Notes under the pieces: generated by a model | Seen by the model: the letters and a program-made list of their open reading frames with translations, nothing else | What the model was told of the DNA's origin: nothing | The model's database searches: none | Part shown: piece after piece, positions 48,681 through 62,255 of the stretch | How the letters are laid out: every line of letters starts with the position of its first letter | Position numbering within the stretch: the first letter of the stretch is position 1 | NCBI GenBank assembly: GCA_028023455.1 | Contig: JAQFVV010006428.1 | Coordinates: 1,659,501-1,723,500, forward strand | Source of the DNA: Epiperipatus broadwayi | Taxonomy: Eukaryota > Onychophora > Udeonychophora > Euonychophora > Peripatidae | Direction of reading: 5' to 3' | DNA length: 64,000 bases | Made by a program: the position numbers and the translations under genes

Positions 48681-49604
48681 TCAGATCTACTGTTGTATCA
48701 AAGCAAGCATGATTTAGTAATGGTAGTATTTTAATATATTTCTTCAAGTAAACTCTAAATAAATATGATACTTTTGGTAAATTATTATTGGTTTTGCAAT
48801 TAGCAGATAATATATCCTTTATTATGAAGACTAGTTTTGAAAACAAAATAATTGTCACGGCTTCAGTGTTACAAACTTTTAAATGTGTATAAAAGCAGCT
48901 ACTCACCAAGATAATTGTGTACTATCAGCATTATATTATAGCCAAAAGGAACAAAACATGTTTTACTGTAACTCAACAAATTTTGTCTATTTCTCACTTT
49001 GCAATTAAGACTACCCACAGCAAGACATGATCCATAATTTCAAATAAAAAAATTAAGTTATTATATATGACTCGCGTGAAATCCCAACTACAAAATGATA
49101 ATCAGCAAAAGTGTGTTATATTTTGATTTTTCAAACTTGTACAAAATGATGTAATGCTATGTACTCGCTTAAAAACCAGAGTCGACGTTAAAAGGGATTC
49201 TCCGTTTGACTATATTACAGTGTTGACTATGTAATATTATATCTATATGTGCAGATTCTTTTGATTAGCTGTTGCTTTAGTAACATCGGAGATTTTAAGT
49301 AGAATTAAAAACAAAATCTCCCTTTATTAATATATATATATTGTAGTAAATTATCTGATATAATTTTTATTTAAAATGTATATATTCTTTTAATCAATAG
49401 ATGAGATCAAATATTCAAGATATAAATGATGACTTGATCTATGTAGTGAGTCATCGTGATTTAAATTGAAATGGGCGTGAATTGGAAAATATGAATGTAA
49501 TAATTAAGATCAGCATTTGATCTTCAGATATGAAAATGCCTACAATATATATAAATCAAGCCACATGTCACATGACTTATATAGCTTGCATTTACAAATA
49601 TGTA
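48681..49604. other. AT-rich non-coding stretch
   Basis: Nothing recognised. A minus-strand open frame at 48547-48909 overlaps the SINE and shows no motif. Confidence 0.45.
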
Positions 49605-49726
49605 ATATAGAGAGCAAGCTAATAGTTCTAAATAAGCTTACTTTTTATGATAAATGCTACAAGAAAAAGCATTTATCATAAAATAAAAAATAAGCTTGTT
49701 TAGAACTATTAGCAAGCTCTCTATAT
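49605..49726. mobile_element. 120-bp hairpin MITE
   Basis: Arms of about 52 bp (ATAGAGAGCAAGCTAATAGT... and its near-perfect complement ending CTCTCTAT) close around ACAAGAAAA at about 49660-49670. It is flanked by TA-rich sequence. No coding capacity. Confidence 0.8.
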
Positions 49727-51627
49727 ATATTGTGCACTTTTTATTAGCACAGTCTATTCTAAAATAAAATTGTGGTGTATAATTTTAAATTTTACAAATC
49801 CAATAATATTTACTTATTAAAAGAAGACAATAGTGACATATTAGATCATAGGGTTTGAACTTAAGTTTAGCTAATGGAAATTTATAAATGATATTAACTC
49901 AAGATACATATAAATAATAACCTATAGAGTCATATATATGCAGATGGATAGACAATTAATATCATTTATTATTTAAAACCAGTGAAGTTTAAATTGTACA
50001 CCTTGGTCTCATTTTACGCGATAGATAGGTTCCTCAGAAAACATGCGCAAATGAAATCACACAAAAATAGACGTAACTTACATTGAAAAAGGGGGGATGC
50101 AGTCTGTGATTTTTCAAAATTCGCACAAAAAAAAAATAAGGAAATAAAATATGACTAATAAAAAATTTCAAATTTGAAAAAAAAAATGATACAAGACAAA
50201 CTTTTTTTAACTATAATATTTAATTTTATTCAAAATAATATATTTTTATGCATAATTTACAGTACAGTAATTTAAATTTTTTATACACGTTTCAATTATT
50301 ATCACTATTTTCCCAAAAAGACGTTCGTTAGCAAACTAGTAAAAAATCAGATTCGCATGTTATGTGATGCAATGTATTTGGCTTCTCCTTAAACGAAGTC
50401 AAGAATATCTCAGCAATTATTCTCACAAGAAGAAATACAACTAGCACCAAGTTCACTTTCATGTTGTGTTAATGGTTTTCTGTTGACGACGACGATGATT
50501 TTATTAATTGTTTATGAACTTAGACTTATGATAATAAAAAGACATTTATTCACCACTGCTGGGGAAAATTTAATTAAAACTAACAACTAAAAATTAAATT
50601 CTTATTTTTATCTTTAATTTTCAATTCCGTTTAAAAATCAAATTTCGTTTTACATCACATTAATTTCAAGTCGCCTGTAAGTAATTTTTAAATTGTTAAT
50701 TACGATTAAAAATCAGATTTTAATTGTGTCCACTGCTATTACTGACCTTTTAAAAATAAACTGGTGGACACTAAATGATTAATAATTGATTACGTTCTTT
50801 TTAAAAAGCAAAAATAGAATGTGATTTAAAATTTAATGTGTGTATACATAAAATGTGGAAATCATGATTTTAATTTCATTGTTGCATAAAATCTTACTAT
50901 TATAAAGCACTGAAAATATTGAAATTACTAAGATAAAAGTCGAATTCCAATAATGTTCTATTACTTTCAATATAACGTAAGTGCGTGAAATTTATTATTT
51001 AAGGTAATAGCGCATTATCGGAGTTCAACTTCCGGTTAAAGCCGAATTGCGTAATTTCAACCAGGTGAATTTTACAGATATGATGCATTATAAAGCAATT
51101 ATTGTTTATGCGCAGTTGATTTTAAAAATAGAAATTATTTATATTCAAATCTTGTTATATTTAAAAGTATATAAATAAGGTTCAGTTTTACAAAATACTG
51201 ATCTAAAATTAAAACAGTAAATTCTATCTTTATTTAATTTGTAAAGAATATTATTTTTCAATATTTTATTTAAAAAAAAACCAATAAATTGTCATTTTAA
51301 AATGATAAACCAAAAACTTGCAAATAAATGATTGTTTCATAGCAAAAGTGGGAAATATCAACCAATCAAAAAGTGTCAAACGATCTTTTACTAAAAAATC
51401 CAAGAAAGAAAAAAAAAAAACTTCTTGATGTAAAAATAAGTAACTAGGCTTTTTCTTTTCTTGTCATATATTTTAAAAAAGTTGGATTAAAAATTCCTAA
51501 AATCTTATTATTTGCAAGCACAAAAAGTAATGAATTTTAACTCTACATCGATATATTGGATAACTATAAGCTTTGTGTTTAAAATAATGGAATAAATTAA
51601 TCATTTTCTACTGGGCAAGTCAATGGT
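49727..51627. other. AT-rich non-coding stretch
   Basis: No supported gene. A mixed patch at 49990-50110 contains CGCGATAGATAGG but was not identified. Confidence 0.5.
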
Positions 51628-51635
51628 CAATAATT

Positions 51636-52756
51636 GGTAAAGGTTTACTATAGCCACTTCAAAGAAGCCGCTATATATGTTGGCCCTCTATTGTTTAAAA
51701 TTTAAACTAAATTGTTTGAAAATCTTATGTATATGCTACTATATTACAAATAAATTAAAATTTAATCAAATGTAAAAGATAATAAAAAAACATTAACCTT
51801 TTTAAAGAATTTGAATGTTGGATTAATTACACGACATTAATTAAAGGAATTACTTTTAATTTCTTTGAAAGTTAAGAATTTAAACTGTCTACAACTTAAG
51901 AATTTAAAATAAAAAAGTATATGCTACTATATTACAATTACATTAAAATTTAATCAATGTAAATTATGTATATACTACAATATTACAATTACATGAAAAT
52001 TTATTCAAATGTAAAAGATAATAAAAAAAACATTTACCTTTTTAAACATAATTATGTCCTATACACACTAGGAAGTTGGAGAAAAAAGTGGTCTGGAGAG
52101 CAAATTCATGCAGGTACGATGAAAACAAAGCTCTGCTAGTGCCAGATTGGAATTTCAGCTTACGCTTTGCTCTCATCCACATGTTTTCAATATTCTGGGT
52201 GTGTATGTCTTGGTCTTCAGGATGCATGAAGTTGTCCTGATGGATGACAACCGAATGCATATACACTCCATTGTTGAGACTGCTGATGTTATTGTACGTA
52301 GCCCAGCCATCTGAAATAATGTGCATACCTGGTAAAATGAACCCTCCAGTGTATCAGCCATCCTGTCTGCAACTTCTGTCAAGAAGTACTTTCTTGATGC
52401 TCTCTCTATACCATCAAAGACCCAATGACCTCTCCGTATAGTCCCCCTGTGATATTTGCTGTGGAAATAATAGGTAGATAGGTTAAATTCTTAAGTTGTA
52501 GACAGTTTAAATTCTTAACTTTCAAAGAAATTAAAAGTAATTCTTTTAATTAATGTCGTGTAATTAATTCAACATTCAAATTCTTTAAAAAGGTTGATGT
52601 TTTTTTTTATTATCTTTTACATTTGATTAAATTTTAATTTATTTGTAATATAGTAGCATATACATTAGATTTTCAAACAGTTTAGTTTAAATTTTAAACA
52701 ACAGAGGGCCAACATATATAGTGGCTTCTTTGAAGCTTCTATAGTAAACCTTTACC
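51636..52756. mobile_element. Merlin-family DNA transposon with 274-bp inverted repeats
   Basis: The ends GGTAAAGGTTTACTATAG are inverted copies and the terminal inverted repeats run about 274 bp (51636-51909 and 52482-52756). An exact 8-bp target duplication CAATAATT lies at 51628-51635 and 52757-52764. Merlin elements make 8-9-bp duplications. A transposase fragment sits between the repeats on the minus strand. Part of the repeat (TATGCTACTATATTAC and following) occurs again at 51917-52045. The interior is too short for a whole transposase, so this is an internally deleted derivative. Confidence 0.9.
52042..52466 (-). pseudogene. Merlin transposase fragment (IS1016/ISXO2-like DDE domain)
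   Basis: It reads SKYHRGTIRRGHWVFDGIER, FLTEVADRMADTLE and, after a frameshift near 52335-52345, LPGMHIISDGWATYNN, SVVIHQDNFMHPEDQDIHTQ and NIENMWMRAKRKLKF to a stop at 52042. This is the order of the IS1595/ISXO2-type DDE domain used by eukaryotic Merlin elements: R-R-G-x-W-V-F-G-G-I, then SDGW with the second Asp, then HT-x-N-IE-x-W with the catalytic Glu. The N-terminal part and the first catalytic Asp (E-(I/L)-DE) are missing. Confidence 0.85.
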
Positions 52757-52764
52757 CAATAATT

Positions 52765-54640
52765 TCCAATAATCTCTTGGAAATTAATATATATTGAGGA
52801 AATAATTGGAGATGAATAAAATGTACATATCAAAAAAGTATCAACAAATATACTCAGTGGAAGAGGACAATAATTGTGCCATGGGGGAAATGAATTTCAG
52901 TGATAAACAAAAGGAAATAAATAAACACCATCAATATTCAGTAAGGATAAATAAAAGAATGGTAAATCTCTGGGAAACAGCTAAGTATATATATTTAAGA
53001 GTCAATAGAACTAAATTAGTAATAATTGAAAAGTGTTCATTATCATTCCGGCTACATATTAAATCCTAATTACAATGAGGGATGGGAGAAGTATTTACTC
53101 TGAGCCATACCATTGGGAATGTCAGTTTCTGTAAAGTTTTAGCTGAAAAATGTTGCATGACACATATATTTTTAATTGAAATCATAAGTGTGCCGTATAC
53201 TATAGATGGAAATATATGTCATCTAGAATTAATAAGGCAAGCCATAAATAAATTTTTATTACTAAACAAAGAACAAAAGGAAGGATTATTGTTGCAGTAA
53301 CCCAAATACCTCGTGAATCTTAGGATAAGCAGAATCTTCAGAGAAAGAAGGAAAAAATAAAAAAAACATTATAATAAGTTTATGCGGTATGGAACAACCA
53401 GGAAACTTAAAGTTGTTATTATACTTTTAGCTGAGAGTTTAAAAAAGAACTTGTTTCTAATGTTGGTATTTATACATTTTAATCTATGAGTTGTTAGTAC
53501 AATAGGGGGGGGACTAAAATCAATCAATAAGGAATTAATTCAAGTGTTATATTAATAGTTATTAATAATTAGGTTGAGATTAAAAATTATTAGTCATTTA
53601 AATGAACAAATATGCTCAATATCCAAGTATGAAAAGTATAATAATGTATTTAACTCTATATATACGCAGTCCAGAGGGCAGAGTGTGTTTACATGTGTGA
53701 ATGGATAAACAAAAAACGATGATATTTTCTTATGGGAAATATAAAGATATTAATTTTGTTTTTCTTGTAAACCTCCAGAATTATAACAATCTTTTCTTAA
53801 TTGTTTTTTGTATTGTTACTTAATCACTAAATATATAAACTTAGTACTATTATTATTTTAGAGGTTGAAATAAAAGGCCATGAATTAAAAAAATAAAGGG
53901 AGAATTGATTGTTTAATAAACTGGATGTGTGATAGGATAGGCACATACATAGGGATAAATTTCTCAACATACAATGGGATGTTGTTAGTTTTGTTTAATT
54001 ATAAACACTCCGAATATTAATTTTCTATTGTTATTGTTATTATAATATATGTGTATATCATTTTGTTATAAGTTATTTTAAATTAGATGTTAATAGGAAT
54101 ATTTTATTGTAATCATTTGTAATGAATATTATTAAAATTATTGTTTTGAAAGTTTTACCAAATTCTAAATGTTGCATTTCTTTTCTGGACTCACTTTCAC
54201 CACATCACACGAACTCAAAATGTACAGTTGAAATTAAAATGAAAAATCAATTCAGTTTAGAGCAATCTAACAGTTTAATAAGTACACATCTCTTAATAGA
54301 GATTTTTACATGCTACATGCTGCCTTGATCCCATAGGTCATTGATGACATTGCCAATTATTAAGGTGTGTTTATGAATATGAAATTAAATGATATATTAG
54401 TTATTAGTGAAGTATTAGTGTTAATTACAGTTTAGTTAATATTTTTTTTTCCCAAAGCAACTTTATTAAGTCACTAAAGTATGATCCACGTGTGCAGGGA
54501 TCACATTCTGTCACCTGCGGCAGTGGGCCATAGAGGCTACAATGTTACATTGATATTCTGCAACTGGGTGGTGGCTCAAAGCAACAGAACTGCCTTATAC
54601 AATAGATTAGGTATTACAGGTATATAAAAAAATACATTCC
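52765..54640. other. AT-rich non-coding stretch
   Basis: Several short open frames exist (for example 52806-53069, 53082-53300 and 54122-54328) but none shows a motif or splice context that I can support. Confidence 0.45.
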
Positions 54641-55140
54641 AAGTGCAAACATCAAGAAAAAACACAAAAAGAGTGAAAAAGGGCATGAATTATCACAGAT
54701 CAAATGTTAGTCAATCAAGGGGATGCTACATCCATTTGAGGAGAGTTCATGTAGGACAATTAGCTCTCAGCCCACCTGGCAAGTCCTCAAGCAGCTCCCC
54801 AGACCCATCCATGACCCATCAGACAGAACTCAGTTTAGCGAGAACCCAGACCCACTCCTTGGACAAGGTTAAACTGCTTCAGCCCCCACTGTAAGTGGGT
54901 TACAATTAATCTGGGTGTGACATAGGTTCAGCATGTCTGGAACACCAACCAAATCAGAGAGGGCCACAAGAATTATTGCCAGATCTCTCTAAAGCTGGGT
55001 GTGGTGATGATCGCCGATTGATCCTGCTGATCAACAAATTCTCCCTAGCCATCACCTCTACCATTGAGACTGAGAATTCAGGCAAAACCAATGATTAGAT
55101 TCAGGTTCCCACCAGGTCCTCAGGGTTCACAATCCAGTTC
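54641..55140. other. Less AT-rich block of unknown nature
   Basis: About 500 bp with distinctly more G and C than its surroundings (for example CAGCCCACCTGGCAAGTCCT near 54768). The best + frame (54643-54894) gives a Ser/Pro-rich peptide without a known motif. It could be a fragment of a foreign repeat or an old exon. I cannot identify it. Confidence 0.4.
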
Positions 55141-57059
55141 GTATTATATACCATTGTTCTGAACTAAATTGTGACATTTCAATTATGACTCTGCTTTACT
55201 GATCCTATTGAGTTCTTCTAATCCAAGTTGAATTTTAATTTTGATGCTTAATTAGAGTTCCAATTATAAAATCTAATGGTTTGTATTTAGTCTTTGTTTT
55301 TTTTTTTTAGTAATTTAAAGGGATTGAATGATTAACCGCTTGTGTTTCTGTCTAGGCCCATAACATCCAATAAATCCATTTTAATCTCTAAATCATTGTT
55401 TTTTCCTTCTAGTTAATATTATTATTTTAATAATAAGTATTAAAGAACATAAATATAAAGCTTGATTATAGATTTAAATTATAAGCCTTTCTTAATTTGT
55501 GCGCTACCCATGGAAATTCATAAAATCCCTTTTGATATTCCATAGGTAATATGAAGAATTAATAAATCAATGATCATCCTAAGATCTCCTTATTGTAAAG
55601 TTATTCTTGTGATTATTGCCAATCTTAATTATCAAAAAATAATAGGAATCAAAGTTTATCTGTAATTATCTAACAGATTAATTTAATGAGTCATTGAATT
55701 AAAACTTAATAATCATAGATATGATATAATATATTGGATATTATTGTTAGCCATGAGAGTATGTAGATACTTAATAAGGAGGAGTATCTGTGTATTCTCA
55801 TGCCATTGAACAAAGATTTTGTATTTGTTTAATGTTAAGAGGATGTGATCTGTTTATAGGTAAATGAGTCTCACATTAATTATATTTAAAATATGTGTTA
55901 TTTTAGAAATGTTAAATCAAGTAAAAATAACTTGGGATAAATACTAACTTTATCTAAATTCAATTGTTATAGTTAAAGAAAATGATCAGGAAATAGTAAG
56001 TCTGTTAATAGTACCTAGCCAGAGTCCAAGTAGGGCCTAATGTAGGGACTTGGCTCCTCTGCTTAGGGTTGTACCACCTATAGACAGGCCACAGTATATA
56101 TATGGGTTAACTTCATCTTTTCACACTTTAATGCTAGGAGAATCACACAGAATTTTGAATATAATGCATTAGATTAAAACTTCTCATTTTGTAATATATT
56201 TATTACTTAATTAAACACAAAATACTCATATATTAATATATTATTTTATTAATTGCAGTACATTAGAACCATCCTTCCTTTATTTCTATCATAATTAATT
56301 CACTATAGATTAATCAGTCACACGCTTGGTTTTTAGTAAACAGGTACCTTTCTTTTCAGTTAATACACGTTACTTAATAATTATATTATGATTTAATCAG
56401 TGGATCCAAAATCTCTCACTATTCTCTCTATGAATTCTACTTATAAAAGAGTAAGATAATAAAAATATAAATAACTCAAATAGATTTTAATTTGTAACAA
56501 AACAATTAATACTATTTGCTTTGAAAAATATCCTGCTTGCAATTACATTTTTACTTGACAGTTCCATTTAAATGTAGTGTGCCTAGCCATTTTTCTATAA
56601 TATTGGATCTCTAAAGATCAATTATTAAGTTCAAGAAAAATTATAGCCTTTATTTGATACTTAATACTCTGATATTATAATTTAAAGTATATTACATTTA
56701 ATTGCTTTAAACATAGTTTATTTCTGTTTGCATAGAAACTAGTTTTTCTTTCATAATATGTATTATCAATATAACATCAGGTACTTGTGGTTTTTTTTAT
56801 AAACCAAGATGGCAGCCTATATTGTTGATGAATGTACAGTTTCAAGGGGCTATAGTCTACCAAAGATGTTTTAGTTGTTAAATTAAAACAAAATAAATAA
56901 ATCAATTTTTAAATAAAAAAAAAAAAGAAATAAATTCTGCTAAATTTTATTACAACACTTTTCTTCTTATATTATAATGTGGGAATAGATGAAACACCCT
57001 TAACAATGTCATACATTGGTTCAATTCAGTGTTTCTATTTGTCAGCAGTTTTGGAAAAT
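55141..57059. other. AT-rich non-coding stretch
   Basis: Nothing recognised. A mixed patch at 56010-56100 was not identified. Confidence 0.5.
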
Positions 57060-57066
57060 TGTCACA

Positions 57067-57165
57067 ATGATAAAAATTTGGGACCTTCCTGTAACAGAAC
57101 ACAATGCAATAGAATATCTTCAAGGCTATGGGATCCTACCCACCCATAAATTGAGCTTTAATGGA
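57067..57165 (+). pseudogene. Merlin transposase N-terminal fragment
   Basis: It reads MIKIWDLPVTEHNAIEYLQG followed by YGILPTHKLSFNG. The Merlin transposase at 62-63 kb has LKLWDLPKCEEEVMAFFQQ and EGILHHVKLCEN at its N-terminus, the same spacing and pattern. The rest of the transposase is gone, and a SINE begins about 30 bp later. Confidence 0.7.
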
Positions 57166-57197
57166 TTCAATAAGATAAAAAAATTAAGTAAATTGTC

Positions 57198-57300
57198 AAG
57201 CATTGGTGGTCAAGAGGTCAGTGACAGCTGCTTTACAAGCAGTTGTCCCAGGTTAGCAAGTTCACTTCCCAAATGATGCTATGACACATGAGAAAAAAAG
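57198..57300 (+). mobile_element. tRNA-derived SINE, copy 2
   Basis: Related to 41036-41126 on the other strand. It shares GGTGGTCAAGAGGTCAG (A box region), the stem-loop GCTGCTTTACAAGCAG, a decayed B box AGTTCACTTCC, then GACACATGAG and an A run. Confidence 0.7.
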
Positions 57301-59304
57301 AGTAAATTATAAGAAAGTAATTAATAAAAAAAATCAATACAATCCAATAACAGTAGTGAACATTTATCAACAAAAATAATAAGCATGTACAAAATTAAAT
57401 ACATTAGCTTAATTAAATTTCGTTAAAAAATCGACTTTATTATAATTATTAACTACAAAAAATGCTTAACTTATAAGTACAGATTTATTAATGCAGAATA
57501 TTAAAATAATTATATCCTTAAGTAAACATTAAATGTCATATTCTGGAACAGAAAATCAATGACTATTGTCCCAGATCCTGCCATTTCTCTGAACAGAAGG
57601 TTTATAAATTCCATAAACAATTTGTAATGTATGGATGGCAGCACATACATGTCCCACCCTGTAAATAGCATGAATTAATGTGTGAAATTAATTGACTACA
57701 CAAAAATAATCTTCATTTCTATGAATTATCAATTAAAAGTAATAAATTATTAAAAACACACAAGTCTTTTAACATGTCCTTCACTGGTATTATAGATGAT
57801 ACCCATACCTGGAATCATGACATGAGAGGTTTAAGTTCTTACAATCAAAAACACACACATAATATTAGAAATCATAAGACACTTGTAGTATCAGTTTTAT
57901 TTTCTACCATGTTATTTTATCATCACCTCAAAATGGATATAATCTACAAATTAAAGTTGATGTAATCGAACATCAATAGACATACATTCCTCTAATAATA
58001 AACACTATATAAATTTTTTTTATTTATATTTATTCTTGATATAATATATTCTAAACATGGATCAGTATTTGTTTAAAAGTCATCATGTTATTTATATTAT
58101 TTCTATTGGAGGTACCTTGATCACCATATGAAATCACTATTCACCAAAATAATTTTTATATGCAGTATTTATTAATTTCTCAATAAAAATGGGTCTGATT
58201 TTTTTCATATTTTAAATGAATTCTTTAGTCTTAGAAGATAACTGTTGGATATATAAAAATGAAAATTAAACAGTTTGCCACTTTGTATAATGATAGATTA
58301 TAATTATGATGCCAAAATAAGAGAAACATTCTATTGCAGCAGATAGATAGTGGATGTAGAAAACGATTGATTTATGTTTTGGTTCAGAAAATATCTAACA
58401 CTATTAATTAATTTGTGGATATTAGATAATTTTACTCATAACCAATGGGGATAGGGATGACATCAACCAATTCCAATCACCATTGGAACTCACATGAATA
58501 TTTTAACATTATAAATGCTCCTAAAATAATTCATATCTATATAATGTATGAAAAATGTATTAACAATACCAGCAATGCTCTTATAGACAACATTTAATTT
58601 TTAATATAACTGGATGTGTTAAAAAACAAATGCAGAGAGATCATAAAAAAATAAAACTTTACAAGATAGTCAAAATCATTAATCACTTTTATATAAATTT
58701 AAACATTGTAAAAGTATTTCTAAAAATACTTTCTCACTGCTAATGACGTTCTTTCTTATATATCATATTATATATATATAGATTTCAGATATAATGAGAA
58801 AAAATAATCAATGGAGTTAAATCTTCTCTTTTTCAATATTATTTTAATATCAATAACATGAAGCCAATAGTCATTTATGAATTTTAACTTTCTCTTGTTC
58901 ATCTTAAACAAGGAAATATTTTAGGAACAGATAACATAATTTAAATGTTTTAGAAACCAAAGCATATATTCTTCAATATTATTCATAGTAACTATTTGAG
59001 ATTTCTATAGTCAATAGTGAATCTGTCTTCTAAATGGAATATCCGCAACTGATTTTAGATATTTTATAAATAGTTGAAGTGTTTAATAAAATTGACAGTA
59101 AAACAAAAAGTAGATAAAGAAAGTATAGTTTATTTGTTTGCAAGAACAATAAAATATCAATAAATCAACCTATCTACTCTGAAAAATAACTTTCCAATAA
59201 AGCTTATTGTTATAATTTTTAAATTTTGATAAAAAATTTAAAAAATAAAGCAACAATAATGTTTAGTGTTTCTATATTTTAACTTAATTTAATACATTTT
59301 CTAG
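57301..59304. other. AT-rich intron sequence
   Basis: Nothing recognised before the exon at 59305. Confidence 0.5.
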
Positions 59305-59358
59305 GTTGTTAAGTATGGTTTTGGTGGAAATGATGAACCACATGTTGATTTCAATAAT
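59305..59358 (+). CDS. P4HA-like exon with HxD iron-binding motif
   Basis: A 54-nt, 18-codon exon, phase 0 at both ends, with acceptor TTTTCTAG and donor GTAAGT. It reads VVKYGFGGNDEPHVDFNN. This equals the P4HA exon with consensus V-x-x-Y-G-x-G-G-x-Y-x-P-H-x-D-F, also 18 codons in human. His and Asp of the HxD motif, two of the three ligands of the catalytic iron, are kept. The usual Tyr before EPH is replaced by Asp, and the residue between His and Asp is Val instead of Phe. A long TATC microsatellite starts about 100 bp after the donor. The next catalytic exon (GNRIAT-type) was not found before the end of the window. Confidence 0.9.
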
Positions 59359-59464
59359 GTAAGTTACATAGTCACAAAATAAAGAATAAATATATATTTT
59401 TTATTTTCTTATTTGTTTATTTATTTATTTTTTAAATATCAATATGTTTATATACACTCCCAAA

Positions 59465-59800
<336 letters not shown>

Positions 59801-60275
59801 GTCTGTCTATCCATCTGCCTGTTTGATAGTATGACTATCCATCTAGTTATCTATCCATTAGTATGTCATATTCGAAAATTTGAAACAAAATATTATATAA
59901 GTTCTGATTTATAATCTCTCTTTTGCTCTCTCTGAATATATATTGTAGTCATTTGGCTACATTGCTGTATTAAAAATTATGCATAATAATGAGATTTATT
60001 TAGTTAAATGCCTTTTTTGTTCTCAAATGATATTATAATATTCTAAACAAGTTTCTTTAAATAATTTTTAAACATTTTTAAGCATAATATATAATATAAA
60101 TAGTAAATGTTGGTAGAAGACAGAGAAACCTATAAAATGAGATAAATAATTTATTTTGTTCTCTCTCTTCAATAATTTTGTTTATTTATCAATATTAATT
60201 TAATTTTGGATTTTAAAAATATTAAAAGAAGATAATGTTCTCTTTAATAAATTATTTAATAATATTTAATTTTAG

Positions 60276-60494
60276 TACAAAATTTTGGCATGTAGGAGAT
60301 ATTGTGGTTGGTTTGAAGTCAGGTTTCTTCCAAAATTAAAGGGATGGGGGTTTGTTGATTCAGCTGAAGAAAAAGACAGTAGGAGAAAAAAGATTCCTGA
60401 TTCAACTACTAAAGAAGAAGCATTATTCATCATTTTCTGTTTTTTTTTTTTGATAATTAAATGTTTAAGATTTGTATTTCTATTTTTACTATGA
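60276..60494 (+). other. Unidentified open frame after a TTTTAG
   Basis: After AATTTTAG at about 60269-60275 an open frame reads ACRRYCGWFEVRFLPKLKGW, then GFVDSAEEKDSRRKKIPDST. Base composition is less AT-rich than around it. It does not match the P4HA exon expected next, nor any transposon motif that I know. No good donor site is seen before the T run at 60438. It may be an exon or a relic of an unknown element. Confidence 0.25.
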
Positions 60495-61166
60495 TGTTAA
60501 CATCGACGAAATAATTGTTTGTTTATATATTTTTTCATTATATATTTTTTTAAATTTAAAATTATAGTTGTTCAAAGTATAACAATATTTTTATTATGTT
60601 ATAAACATACTAAAATCATCTTATATGTATAATGGATTCTACCTATATTGTTATTGTTAAAAGGAGGTTGCCTTGACAACAGTTTGATATTTTTGATTGT
60701 AATTGATATTATCTTAGTGTTGAATGGTTTTTAGTATATATATATGAATAAGTATATAATGTTAAATAGATGGTTTAGACATTAAATGTTGTTATAGTAA
60801 TGTTGATGATTAATTAGAGGGATTGTGTCTCATTTACTGCAACAGCCTTTGCTGTTTAAATAATTTATTTAACATTCTATAGGCCAAGTACTAGTCATGA
60901 TAATATTGAAAGTGATGAAAAATGTGAAAACATAAATAAAATGTATAATGTGACAATAAATACTATCGAGTGCTTAGGATGCTGGGTAGGAATAAAAAAT
61001 ATTGTTGAGTATAATGATAGTGGAAAACGAAATATGAGGTAGTCGACTTGTGGAATTTTATAAAACGAATAGGTATGTGATCACAAAGACTTTGTCTAAA
61101 AGTAATTGAAGAAGATTGTATATATGGGAACCTAAAGTGCTAAAGAAAAACAGGTAGTCCATTATT
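60495..61166. other. AT-rich non-coding stretch
   Basis: GGTTGCCTTGACAACAG near 60666 is the inverse of a block at about 39175, so a small dispersed repeat is present. Otherwise nothing is recognised. Confidence 0.45.
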
Positions 61167-61552
61167 TACCTTACTATGACATCATTAGCCTGAAGGCATA
61201 CTACTCCAACCATCCAATTTTTAAGATAATGTCACCTAGTGATTTGCAGACAAATGTAATTGCAAAAATTTTGTGGCATATCACGTGGTGATGTTACATC
61301 AAAGATCGGTAGATTAGAATAGGATTCCCTCAGGGTAATGACATCATAGAAATGAAGAGCGGGGGAAAGGCACATGGTACAGGGTCATGAGGTCAAAATG
61401 GAGAAAAAGGCACGTGGTGTAGAATAATGCCAGCGGCGTCCATCCTGAAAAAAAATGGTAAAATTAATAAATAGGACACAAAATAGAGTGATATGCGGCA
61501 AAAAAAGGTTAAAAGTAATATATACATCATGAATAATTAACTAAAATTGGAC

Positions 61553-62110
61553 GCAAAATAGGAAAATGTAAGATAAATATCACTACAAAATTAATAAGTC
61601 ATCTTAAAAGTACTATATAAATTTTAAAAAACTTATCATAAAGTGAAAACTGCGAATCTACAAATAACTGCGAGTCTACAAATATTAATTTTGTCTTTTT
61701 TAAAAACCGTATCATAAAGTGTGAGTCCAGAAGTAATAATTCTGCAAGTATTCAAATAATAATTTTGTCGTTTTAAAAAAAAACCTATCATAAAGTGAAA
61801 ACTGTGAGTCTACAAATATTAATTTTGTCTCTTTTAAAAAATGCAAAATAGGAAAATGCAAGATAAATATCACTACAAAATTAATAAGTCATCTTAAAAG
61901 TACTATATAAATTTAAAAAAACCTATCATAAAGTGAAAACTGCGAATCTACAAATAACTGCGAGTCTACAAATATTATTTGTCTTTTTTAAAAAATGTAT
62001 CATAAAGTGCGAGTCCAGAAGTAATAATTCTGCAAGTATTCAAATATTAATTTTGTCTTTTTTAAAAAAACCCATCATAAAGTGAAAACTGTGAGTCTAC
62101 AAATCATAAT
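61553..62110. repeat. 290-bp tandem repeat inside the Merlin element
   Basis: Unit 1 (61553-61842) and most of unit 2 (61843-62110) both start GCAAAATAGGAAAATG and share CACTACAAAATTAATAAGTC. Each unit contains shorter sub-repeats of the type ATCATAAAGTG...GAGTC..CAAATA. It is non-coding. Confidence 0.8.
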
Positions 62111-62255
62111 TAATCATAATTCAGTCATCTTAAAAGTACTATATAAATGTATGAATTTTTTTTAGTGGAAATAACTATGATTTACAACTACAATAATTTA
62201 TAAGGAAAATAAAAGATGAATATCACAACAAAATGCGTACTTACCCAAATAACGA

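Noticed and set aside
52173-52382. Separate small gene next to the Merlin fragment
   Set aside because: It is the upstream half of the same transposase in another frame, joined to 52042-52326 by a frameshift near 52340.
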